Under the pieces are notes generated by a model. That model searched no databases. It was not told the origin of the DNA and saw nothing but the letters and a program-made list of their open reading frames with translations. This document shows positions 17,546 through 23,637 of a stretch of 43,241 bases of DNA, piece by piece. How positions within the stretch are numbered: the first letter of the stretch is position 1; every line of letters starts with the position of its first letter. A program made the translations under genes and the position numbers. This DNA is from S010-17 sp036478895. GTDB taxonomy: Bacteria; Bacteroidota; Bacteroidia; Flavobacteriales; Flavobacteriaceae. Where the stretch lies: assembly GCA_036478895.1 (NCBI GenBank), contig JAZGEV010000141.1:1-43241 (forward strand). Direction: 5' to 3'.

Positions 17546-17725
17546 TAGGGCAAAACCATACTTTTAATTTCTACTGTCATTCCTGCGAAAGCAGGAATCC
17601 CTATTGTAATTCTATTAAATTCCTGCTTTCGCAGGAATGACATTTGATTTTAATTACATTTTCTATAAATAATATAATTTCTTTTAAAAAAACACCTTCT
17701 TTTTATTTATGTGTGAGTTGTCCTG
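17546..17725 (+). mobile_element. MITE-like element, copy 2 (180 bp), with 10-bp target duplication
   Basis: Homolog of the element at 16522-16661 in the same orientation: left end AGGGCAAAACCATACTT, right end GTGTGAGTTGTCCTG. The target duplication CATTAAGATT is perfect (17536-17545 and 17726-17735) and differs from that of copy 1, so the two insertions are independent. It carries a perfect 24-bp inverted repeat (17575-17598 and 17619-17642, 20-base spacer) where copy 1 has a single hairpin; copy 1 equals copy 2 minus exactly 40 bp, explained by a deletion between two GCAGGAAT repeats. Confidence 0.85.
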
Positions 17726-17766
17726 CATTAAGATTGTAGTTTCATCTTTTTTCTTTTTTAAATTCT

Positions 17767-17774
17767 TATTTTTG
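17767..17774 (+). promoter_or_regulatory. Predicted holB promoter -7 box (leaderless)
   Basis: TATTTTTG matches TAnnTTTG and ends 4 bases before the ATG at 17779, the same geometry as map and purK. The MITE copy 2 duplication ends 31 bp upstream of the box. Confidence 0.55.
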
Positions 17775-17778
17775 TAAT

Positions 17779-18930
17779 ATGCTTTTTAAAGATATTATTG
17801 GTTTAGAAAATATCAAAAAACACCTTACCCAAACAGCGGATAATGGTAGAATTCCACATGCACAATTATTTGTTGGCGCGGCTGGAAGTGGAACTTTGCC
17901 AATGGCTATTGCTTATGCACAATACATTCTTTGTAACAATACCAATGCGGAAAATAATGGTAATAATACAGCATGTAATTTAAAATGTAATAAATTGGTT
18001 CATCCCGATTTGCATTTTGCTTACCCAGTTTCTACAACAGAAAGAATAAAAAAAAATGCAGTAAGTAAATATTTTGTAACCGAATGGGTTTCATTTATGC
18101 AGCAAAACCCTTATGGTAATGTTTTTGAATGGATGCAATTTTTGGGTGTTGAAAAAAAACAAGGGTTAATTGGTAAAGATGAAGCTCTTGAAATCACTAA
18201 AAAATTAAGTTTAAAATCCTTTGAAGGCGGTTATAAAATCCTCATAATTTGGATGGCAGAAAAAATGAATATTTCATCTGCTAATAAATTATTGAAACTC
18301 ATTGAAGAACCACCAGAAAAAACAGTTATTATTCTCATTGCCGAAGACGAAGAACAAATTATAAAAACCATTCTATCACGTTGTCAAGTAGTGCATTTTC
18401 CAAATATTAGTGAAGAAAACATTACTAAAACTCTAATAGAAAAAGAAGGATTAAGTAAAGAATTAGCACTAAAAATTGCGCATCAAGCTAATGGAAATTG
18501 GAATAAAGCCTTGCATTTGGTAAAGCATGATTCTAAAGATAATCTGTTTGAAACCTGGTTTATTATTTGGATTAGAGCTGCTTTTAGAGCACGTGGAAAC
18601 GCATCGGTTATTGAGCATTTAATTAATTGGAGTAACGAAATTGCCGCTACAAATAGAGAAACTCAAAAACAATTTTTACAGTATTGCCTTCATTTTTTCA
18701 GACAAGCATTATTGCTTAACTATAAGGCAGAAAGTTTGGTTTATTTAGAAACAACCACAGCAAAATTTGATTTAAAAAACTTCGCACCATTTATACATGG
18801 CAATAATATTATTGGAATAAATGACACTTTAAACGAAGCTATTTATCATATTGAGCGCAATGGAAATGCTAAAATAATTTTATTGGATATCTCCATAAAA
18901 TTAACTCGCTTATTACATACCAAAAAGTAA
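17779..18930 (+). CDS. holB: DNA polymerase III delta' subunit (clamp loader)
   Basis: Stator subunit of the replicative clamp loader. The AAA+ fold starts at FKDIIGLENIKKHLTQT (residues 3-19), and HAQLFVGAAGSGTLPMAIAY (27-46) is in the Walker A position but lacks the GKT/S, as expected for the delta' subunit, which does not hydrolyse ATP. Cysteines 52, 66 and 70 lie in the usual zinc-module position. KILIIWMAEKMNISSANKLL (around 154-173) with EEPPEKTVIILIAEDEEQI, then ILSRCQVVHFPNI, are the classic sensor-1/SRC region. Length is 383 residues. It stops 4 bp before the convergent LysE gene; the stops sit in a small hairpin (18925-18940). Confidence 0.9.
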   Translation: MLFKDIIGLENIKKHLTQTADNGRIPHAQLFVGAAGSGTLPMAIAYAQYILCNNTNAENNGNNTACNLKCNKLVHPDLHFAYPVSTTERIKKNAVSKYFVTEWVSFMQQNPYGNVFEWMQFLGVEKKQGLIGKDEALEITKKLSLKSFEGGYKILIIWMAEKMNISSANKLLKLIEEPPEKTVIILIAEDEEQIIKTILSRCQVVHFPNISEENITKTLIEKEGLSKELALKIAHQANGNWNKALHLVKHDSKDNLFETWFIIWIRAAFRARGNASVIEHLINWSNEIAATNRETQKQFLQYCLHFFRQALLLNYKAESLVYLETTTAKFDLKNFAPFIHGNNIIGINDTLNEAIYHIERNGNAKIILLDISIKLTRLLHTKK

Positions 18931-18934
18931 ATTT

Positions 18935-19618
18935 TTACTTGGTTCTATCCAATACTTTTTCAACCTTATCTTTTACTTTATTAATTGTTTTTTCGGGTAT
19001 AAACCCTTTGGAAGCAATTACAAAACCAATCACCATTAAAATAATACCCATTATCTTGCGAATCTTGGTAATGACTGTTGGCGTTAATTTATTTTTAAGT
19101 TGTTTGGCTAAGACTATTTTTCCAACATCAGTTACAAAATAACCAATTAATACTGTTGTGAAATATATGATAACGCGATTGGTATCCATGGCAACATTTG
19201 TACTAACAACAACTACCAATGCTAACCAAAAAGCCAACACGCCTACATTAATAAAATTGAGAAAAAAGCCTTTAAAAAACAGACCAAAATAACTGTATTT
19301 TTCCTCTACTGTTAAATTAGATGCCATCATTTTACGTCTTTTTTCTTTTATAAAAGTGTATAAACCGTAGGTAAATAAAATAAATCCACCCATAAAAAAC
19401 AATCTTGGATCGTCTTTTAAGCGTGATAAAATTTGATAACTTCCATAATAGGAAACGGTGATGAAGATGATGTCTGCTAATATTACACCCAAATCGAAAG
19501 TGATGGCTTGCTTTATTCCTTTGGTTGCACTGGTTTCTAGTAACACAAAGAAAACAGGTCCTACCATAAAAGACAAAAAGAAACCAGAAAATAAGGCGTT
19601 TACAATATCTACATTCAT
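18935..19618 (-). CDS. LysE-family translocator
   Basis: Inner-membrane exporter of the LysE/RhtB superfamily, whose members export amino acids; the substrate here is unknown. The N-terminus MNVDIVNALFSGFFLSFMVGPVFFVLLETS carries the family GP turn, and the next segment, ATKGIKQAITFDLGVILADI, has the conserved Gly and Asp positions. About six hydrophobic helices can be counted. The C-terminus after the last helix is short and Lys-rich. Length of 227 residues is standard. It starts 10 bp downstream of the reductase gene, so the two are probably co-transcribed, though I see no functional link. Confidence 0.85.
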   Translation of the reverse strand: MNVDIVNALFSGFFLSFMVGPVFFVLLETSATKGIKQAITFDLGVILADIIFITVSYYGSYQILSRLKDDPRLFFMGGFILFTYGLYTFIKEKRRKMMASNLTVEEKYSYFGLFFKGFFLNFINVGVLAFWLALVVVVSTNVAMDTNRVIIYFTTVLIGYFVTDVGKIVLAKQLKNKLTPTVITKIRKIMGIILMVIGFVIASKGFIPEKTINKVKDKVEKVLDRTK

Positions 19619-19628
19619 ATTTTAATTA

Positions 19629-20687
19629 TTACACTTCATCAAAATCGATGGTTATTTTTGCAGTTGTTGGATGCGCTTGGCAGGTTAAAATGAGGCCTTC
19701 TGCTACTTCATCTTCAGACAAAATAGTGTTTTTTGCCATTGTTACTTTTCCTTCGGTAACTTTGGCAATACAACTGCTACAAATACCACCTTGACAAGAA
19801 TATGGTGCATCTAAATCGTTTTTAAGCGCAGCTGTTAAAATGGTTTCTTTTTGAGCCATTGTGAAGGTAGTTTCTTCATCGTCTAACATTACAGTAATTT
19901 CAGAATTACCATCTAAAGTTAAATTTTCTGCCTCATCTTTGTCATTAGATTTTGGTGCTGTAAACAATTCGTAATGAATTGAATCGTCATTAAAATCTTG
20001 AGCAAACAATGTTTCTTTAACGGTATTGATCATTTGTTCTGGTCCACAAAGAAAAACGTCATTAAAGGTTGAATCCACATGTTTTTTAAGAACAAAATTT
20101 ACAACGGAACTATCAATACGACCAAAAAGGCTGCCTTCTGGTTGTTCTTTACTATAGACAAATTGCACAAAGAAACGATCTGAATAAGTTCTTTTTAATG
20201 TGTTAATTTCGTCAAAAAATAAGGTTTCAAATGTATTTTTATTTCCGTAAACTAAAACAAATTTACTGTTTGGTTCGTTTTCCAAAACCGATTTCACCAT
20301 TGCCATTATTGGCGTAATTCCACTACCAGCACCAAAGGCTAAATAATTATTAGCATTATTTGCTGAAGTGCTTAAGATAAATTTTCCTTCTGGTTTAGAA
20401 ATTTCAATAACATCACCTACTTTCAATTCACTTGTAGCGTAAATTGAGAAAAACCCGTTTTTTACACGTTTTACAGCAACTCTTATTTCATTACTGTTTG
20501 GTGAAGAACAAATAGAATATGCTCTTCGTACATCGGTTCCATCAATAGTTGTTTTTAAAGTAATATACTGTCCAGCAATATACTGAAATTGATTTTTTAA
20601 ATCTTCTGGTATATCAAAAACAATGGAAACGGCATCTTTAGTTTCTCGTTTTATTGCTGCAATTTTTACGGAATGAAATTGTGACAT
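19629..20687 (-). CDS. Ferredoxin-NADP reductase-like flavoprotein with 2Fe-2S domain (PaaE type)
   Basis: Three-domain electron-transfer protein of the kind that feeds multicomponent oxygenases. The FAD domain carries RRAYSICSSP (residues 54-63). The NAD(P) domain begins near AFGAGSGITPIMAM and ends with VFLCGPEQMINTV. The plant-type [2Fe-2S] domain is at the C-terminus with CQGGICSSC (spacing CxxxxCxxC) and a final Cys in LTCQAHP. It is 352 residues, as in PaaE, the reductase of phenylacetyl-CoA epoxidase. No paaABC genes are present in the window, so the partner is unknown; in flavobacteria this protein is often annotated simply as ferredoxin-NADP reductase. It precedes lysE. Confidence 0.88.
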   Translation of the reverse strand: MSQFHSVKIAAIKRETKDAVSIVFDIPEDLKNQFQYIAGQYITLKTTIDGTDVRRAYSICSSPNSNEIRVAVKRVKNGFFSIYATSELKVGDVIEISKPEGKFILSTSANNANNYLAFGAGSGITPIMAMVKSVLENEPNSKFVLVYGNKNTFETLFFDEINTLKRTYSDRFFVQFVYSKEQPEGSLFGRIDSSVVNFVLKKHVDSTFNDVFLCGPEQMINTVKETLFAQDFNDDSIHYELFTAPKSNDKDEAENLTLDGNSEITVMLDDEETTFTMAQKETILTAALKNDLDAPYSCQGGICSSCIAKVTEGKVTMAKNTILSEDEVAEGLILTCQAHPTTAKITIDFDEV

Positions 20688-20707
20688 AAATGTTTAAATT
20701 TAGAATG

Positions 20708-20715
20708 CAAATTTA
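20708..20715 (-). promoter_or_regulatory. Predicted reductase promoter -7 box
   Basis: The minus strand reads TAAATTTG (TAnnTTTG consensus) 20 bases upstream of the ATG at 20687. TTG triplets lie upstream within the next 30 bp. Confidence 0.45.
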
Positions 20716-20752
20716 CAACAATCAAGTGACTTATGACATTAAATTACAATCA

Positions 20753-20787
20753 TAAAAAAGGACATTTGAATTGCTTCAAACATCCTT
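20753..20787 (-). terminator. Rho-independent terminator of the lipoprotein gene
   Basis: AAGGACATTTGAA (20758-20770) and TTCAAACATCCTT (20775-20787) pair with two mismatches around a 4-base loop. On the minus strand the stem is followed by a T-run, placing it correctly about 20 bp after the stop of the lipoprotein gene. Confidence 0.6.
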
Positions 20788-20808
20788 CTGACAAAAAAAG
20801 AGGGTATT

Positions 20809-21435
20809 TTATAATTCAGTAATGATTTCAAATGGTCCATTATATGTTCCGCTAACAACCACATTGTTAGAATCTGTAAAAGTATACGTACAATTAATAG
20901 CTCCTGCGATTGTACTATTCCAAAAATTTGTTATGGTTAAATCGCCAGCAATAGCATCATCTTTTTCGTAAGTATTAGCAGTAGTTTCATTGGGTAAGCC
21001 AAATTGAATAGTGTTATCCAAATAGGTGTCATGCCAATCTACAATATCGGTTAGTGCCATACATTCATCACTTAAGTTGTGTGTTGTATTTGCTAATTGA
21101 TTAAGAACATCTTGTTGCGTTGGTTGATTACCATTAGAGAATTTCACTAATAAAGAAATACCTTGATTCATAATAGTTTCCATTGACACACCATGCACAC
21201 TATGATTTTGTAATTTTGCATCAGTTAGTACAAGCATAAAACCATCGGTAAGAGGTGTTCCTCCATCAACAAATATATAGGCATAATCGGTTTGATAATC
21301 TGTACCAGAAATACTAAATTTTTTGTGCTGCGCTACGCCACCACTTTCTGGCGGATCGGTTTGGGAACAGCTTCCCATAAAAAAGATTAAACTTAGAAAA
21401 GTAATTGTTTTAAAAATTGTTTTTATTGTTTTCAT
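20809..21435 (-). CDS. Lipoprotein of unknown function
   Basis: I do not recognise this 208-residue protein. It has a clear lipoprotein signal, MKTIKTIFKTITFLSLIFFM followed by GSC, with the modified Cys near residue 23. The mature part begins with a short Pro/Gly/Ser linker and then reads like a small beta-rich domain. One segment, HKKFSISGTDYQTDYAYIFVDGG, is followed by FMLVLTDAKL, and the end (NCTYTFTDSNNVVVSGTYNGPFEIITEL) looks like terminal beta strands. The pattern is reminiscent of small Bacteroidota surface lipoproteins that carry a single beta-sandwich domain. It is single-gene, with its own terminator downstream. Confidence 0.8.
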   Translation of the reverse strand: MKTIKTIFKTITFLSLIFFMGSCSQTDPPESGGVAQHKKFSISGTDYQTDYAYIFVDGGTPLTDGFMLVLTDAKLQNHSVHGVSMETIMNQGISLLVKFSNGNQPTQQDVLNQLANTTHNLSDECMALTDIVDWHDTYLDNTIQFGLPNETTANTYEKDDAIAGDLTITNFWNSTIAGAINCTYTFTDSNNVVVSGTYNGPFEIITEL

Positions 21436-21536
21436 AATATGTGTTTTAATTGGTTACACTATTATATCAAAACACTATTTATTTTGTTACCCTTTTTTTA
21501 TCGAAATCTTGTTTAATGTTTATGTTATTTAAATAG

Positions 21537-21563
21537 AAAGTGATCGTATTATACGACCACTTT
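21537..21563. terminator. Hairpin at the 3' end of the ORF6N gene
   Basis: AAAGTGATCGTA (21537-21548) pairs with TACGACCACTTT (21552-21563), 11 of 12 bases matching, loop of 3. It is 25 bp beyond the stop of the minus-strand ORF6N gene. The T-run is weak on both strands, so it may stabilise the RNA 3' end rather than terminate efficiently. Confidence 0.5.
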
Positions 21564-21587
21564 TAATTATCAATACATTAAATTTTA

Positions 21588-22034
21588 TTATTTTTTATAT
21601 CCAATTTTAACTCTAGGTTTTTCTTTTTTTTCTATGAGCTCATCTAAATAATTAAAAACAAGTTCAATGTTTTTACTATGATTACCAAGCTTCTTTTTTA
21701 TAGTTTCTATTTCTAGTTTGAGCTGTAGATTGTCATTCAATGATTTTCTCATTTTAATGAATATTTCAATTATTCTAATACTCATTTTTGTTGCTATTTC
21801 ACCTTTAATGACATTGGATAACTGTAATATACCGTGTTCTGTAAAAACTAGTGGTAATGATCCACCTAGGTGTTGTTTTGATGGTATCGCATTTTGCGAT
21901 ACCATATAATGAAATTCTTCATCTGTTAGTCTAAACATAAAATGTATTGGAAATTTTTCTTGATTTCGTTTTACCTGTTCACGTAAACGAATATTTTTTA
22001 CATTAAAAAGTTTTGCTAAATCGCGATCCAACAT
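21588..22034 (-). CDS. ORF6N-domain DNA-binding protein, copy 1 (start codon doubtful)
   Basis: ORF6N domains are KilA-N-related DNA-binding modules found in phage and Bacteroidota accessory genes. Visible: MLDRDLAKLFNVKNIRLREQ, then KFPIHFMFRLTDEEF and LVFTEHGILQLSNVIKG, and a C-terminal helical part MSIRIIEIFIKMRKSL with a Lys-rich tail ending KPRVKIGYKK. The homologous frame continues about 20 residues upstream of this ATG (ISRKIFTIRNQKV) without any ATG before a stop, and that segment is normally part of the domain. So the original start has been lost or a rare start codon is used. The C-terminal half is nearly identical to the pseudogene copy at 22556-23075, whereas the N-terminal half is strongly diverged. 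Confidence 0.75.
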   Translation of the reverse strand: MLDRDLAKLFNVKNIRLREQVKRNQEKFPIHFMFRLTDEEFHYMVSQNAIPSKQHLGGSLPLVFTEHGILQLSNVIKGEIATKMSIRIIEIFIKMRKSLNDNLQLKLEIETIKKKLGNHSKNIELVFNYLDELIEKKEKPRVKIGYKK

Positions 22035-22106
22035 TACTTTTTGATTTCTAATTGTAAAGATTTTTCTGCTGATAGATTGATCTATTGTGTTTATATTTTT
22101 TATAAT

Positions 22107-22141
22107 AAAAGAGGCAGTACTATTTTAGAACTACCTCTTTT
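22107..22141 (-). terminator. Hairpin between ssb copy 1 and ORF6N copy 1
   Basis: AAAAGAGGCAGT (22107-22118) pairs with ACTACCTCTTTT (22130-22141) with one mismatch or wobble. On the minus strand it is followed by TTTTATTATAAAAAATA. It sits 9 bp after the ssb stop and would separate ssb from the ORF6N frame; the other copy of the pair has no such hairpin. Confidence 0.5.
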
Positions 22142-22149
22142 AACACTAA

Positions 22150-22485
22150 TTACTTAGCTCCAAAAAAAACCAATTCATTACAAATCACTTCGGTAATGTA
22201 TCGCTTGTTACCATCTTTATCATCATAAGATCTTGAGGCTAGTTTACCCGATAAAGCAATTTGTTTTCCTTTGTCCAAAAACATTTCAGCAAGCTCAGCT
22301 GTTTTGTTCCAGGCTACAATATTAAACCAATCGGTTTTATCTATTTTCTCTCCTTTTTTATTGGTGAAGCTTTCGTTGGTTGCTACACTAAAACGAGCCA
22401 TTTTTTTTCCGTTGTCTAAAGTTGTGATTTCTGGTTTTGCACCTAAATTTCCAATTAACTGCACATTGTTTCTTAACGTATTCAT
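22150..22485 (-). CDS. ssb: Single-stranded DNA-binding protein, short form, copy 1
   Basis: Single OB-fold SSB of 111 residues. The family core is clear: MNTLRNNVQLIGNLGAKPEI, KKMARFSVATNESF, DWFNIVAWNKTAELAEMFL and KGKQIALSGKLASRSYDD. The protein stops right after the OB fold (NELVFFGAK): it has no Gly/Gln-rich linker and no acidic C-terminal tip, the part that normally recruits replication and repair partners. It is therefore probably an accessory SSB rather than the essential one. Copy 2 (23082-23417) differs at only three residues (K/Q, I/V, F/L). Its 70-bp leader is also duplicated. Confidence 0.93.
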   Translation of the reverse strand: MNTLRNNVQLIGNLGAKPEITTLDNGKKMARFSVATNESFTNKKGEKIDKTDWFNIVAWNKTAELAEMFLDKGKQIALSGKLASRSYDDKDGNKRYITEVICNELVFFGAK

Positions 22486-22555
22486 AAGATAAGTATTTAA
22501 TAAAGGACTTATTATTTTTGCCTTTGGTTTGTGTGGGATTATTCCCGATTATTAT
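22486..22555 (-). repeat. Duplicated ssb leader/promoter segment, copy 1
   Basis: The 70 bp upstream of ssb copy 1 are repeated at 23418-23487. The segment contains a small GGGA-TTAT-TCCC hairpin (22535-22546) and TAAATACTTAT next to the start codon. Identity stops abruptly at the left end of the next ORF6N copy (22556). Confidence 0.85.
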
Positions 22556-23075
22556 TTATTTTTTATAGCCAATTTTTACTCTTGGTTTTTCTTTCTTTTC
22601 TATGAGTTCATCTAAATAATTAAAGACAAGTTCAATGTTTTTACTGTGATTGCCAAGCTTCTTTTTTATAACTTCTATTTCTAGTTTGAGCTATAGATTG
22701 TCATTCAGTGATTTTCTCATTTTAATGAATATTTCAATTATTCTAATACTCATTTTTATGGCTCTATTAATAGTTAACACATTTGCAACCATTATAATTC
22801 CATGTTCAGTAAAAACCTTTGGTAAATTAGGCGAATATTTTAGTTTTTCTAGGTGGTCGCAATTTGCGATAACCTCTTTTTTTTTCTTCTAAAGTTAATG
22901 AAAACATGAAGTTCGTAGGAAAACGATTATTATTCCTTTTTACTTGCTCATTTAATCTACTGGTAGAAACGCCATAAAGTTCTGCCAAATCACTATCAAT
23001 CATGACTTTATTATTTCTTATAAAGAGTATTTTAGTAATTATCTTTTCTTTTCTAATTGCTAAATCATCATTCAT
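22556..23075 (-). pseudogene. ORF6N-domain gene copy 2, broken by a frameshift and a nonsense codon
   Basis: The gene starts properly (MNDDLAIRKEKIITKILFIR) 6 bp after ssb copy 2 and reads through MIDSDLAELYGVSTSRLNEQ and FPTNFMFSLTLEEKK. It then shifts frame at an A9 tract around 22880-22890. With one A removed, the family sequence resumes: EVIANCDHLEKLKYSPNLPK, VFTEHGIIMVANVL, MSIRIIEIFIKMRKSL. Near 22690 a CAG of copy 1 is TAG here (DNL-stop-LKLEIE). The remainder to the stop at 22556 matches copy 1 almost perfectly. Two independent lesions make this a pseudogene, although the A-tract alone could be a slippage or phase-variation site or a sequencing error. Confidence 0.88.
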
Positions 23076-23081
23076 AATTTA

Positions 23082-23417
23082 TTATTTAGCTCCCAAAAAA
23101 ACCAATTCATTACAAACCACTTCGGTAATGTATCGCTTGTTACCATCTTTATCATCATAAGATCTTGAGGCTAGTTTACCCGATAGCGCAATTTGTTTTC
23201 CTTTGTCCAAAAACATTTCAGCAAGTTCAGCTGTTTTGTTCCACGCTACAATATTAAACCAATCGGTTTTGTCTATTTTCTCTCCTTTTTTATTGGTGAA
23301 ACTTTCGTTGGTTGCTACACTAAAACGAGCCATTTTTTGTCCGTTGTCTAAAGTTGTGATTTCTGGTTTTGCACCTAAATTTCCAATTAATTGAACATTG
23401 TTTCTTAACGTATTCAT
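23082..23417 (-). CDS. ssb: Single-stranded DNA-binding protein, short form, copy 2
   Basis: 111-residue OB-fold SSB, nearly identical to copy 1: Q for K at DNGQKMARF, V for I in TEVVCNEL, L for F in VFLGAK. Like copy 1 it lacks the acidic C-terminal tip. On the minus strand it is the first gene of the array (ssb2, broken ORF6N, ssb1, ORF6N1), so a promoter in 23418-23600 could drive all four. The very high identity of both coding and leader DNA indicates recent duplication or ongoing gene conversion. Confidence 0.93.
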   Translation of the reverse strand: MNTLRNNVQLIGNLGAKPEITTLDNGQKMARFSVATNESFTNKKGEKIDKTDWFNIVAWNKTAELAEMFLDKGKQIALSGKLASRSYDDKDGNKRYITEVVCNELVFLGAK

Positions 23418-23487
23418 AAGATAAGTATTTAATAAAGGACTTATTATTTTTGCCTTTGGTTTGTGTGGGATTATTCCCGATTATTAT
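23418..23487 (-). repeat. Duplicated ssb leader/promoter segment, copy 2
   Basis: Essentially identical to 22486-22555, including the small GGGA/TCCC hairpin. Beyond it the sequence becomes unique (ATATCAAAACAG...), marking the right boundary of the tandem duplication. Confidence 0.85.
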
Positions 23488-23554
23488 AATATCAAAACAG
23501 TTTAGTTGTTTCGACGGTGCAAATTAATAACAGTTTAGAAAATATATTCGGTTA

Positions 23555-23589
23555 GTAAACGTTTACTTACGTTTGTAAACGTAAGTAAA
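23555..23589. promoter_or_regulatory. Nested palindromic operator-like region
   Basis: GTAAACGTTTAC at 23555-23566 is a perfect 12-bp palindrome. Overlapping it, TTTACTTACGTTT (23562-23574) and AAACGTAAGTAAA (23577-23589) form a perfect 13-bp inverted repeat with a 2-base spacer. Another AAAACGTTTG follows at 23597. The region lies between the divergent ssb array and the spermidine-synthase-like gene, just upstream of the latter's -33 region, and fits a binding site for a dimeric (LacI/GntR-like) repressor or activator. The regulator is unknown. Confidence 0.65.
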
Positions 23590-23624
23590 TATGTAAAAAC
23601 GTTTGTAATTGGATAGTTATTATG

Positions 23625-23632
23625 TATATTTG
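23625..23632 (+). promoter_or_regulatory. Predicted promoter -7 box of the spermidine-synthase-like gene (leaderless)
   Basis: TATATTTG matches TAnnTTTG and ends 5 bases before the ATG at 23638. A TTG at about 23603-23605 is correctly spaced for the -33 element, immediately next to the palindromic region. Confidence 0.65.
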
Positions 23633-23637
23633 TAGTA

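Noticed and set aside
17779..18930. holB treated as defective because the Walker A lysine is missing
   Set aside because: Loss of the ATP-binding motif is usual for the delta' subunit; the sensor and SRC motifs are intact.
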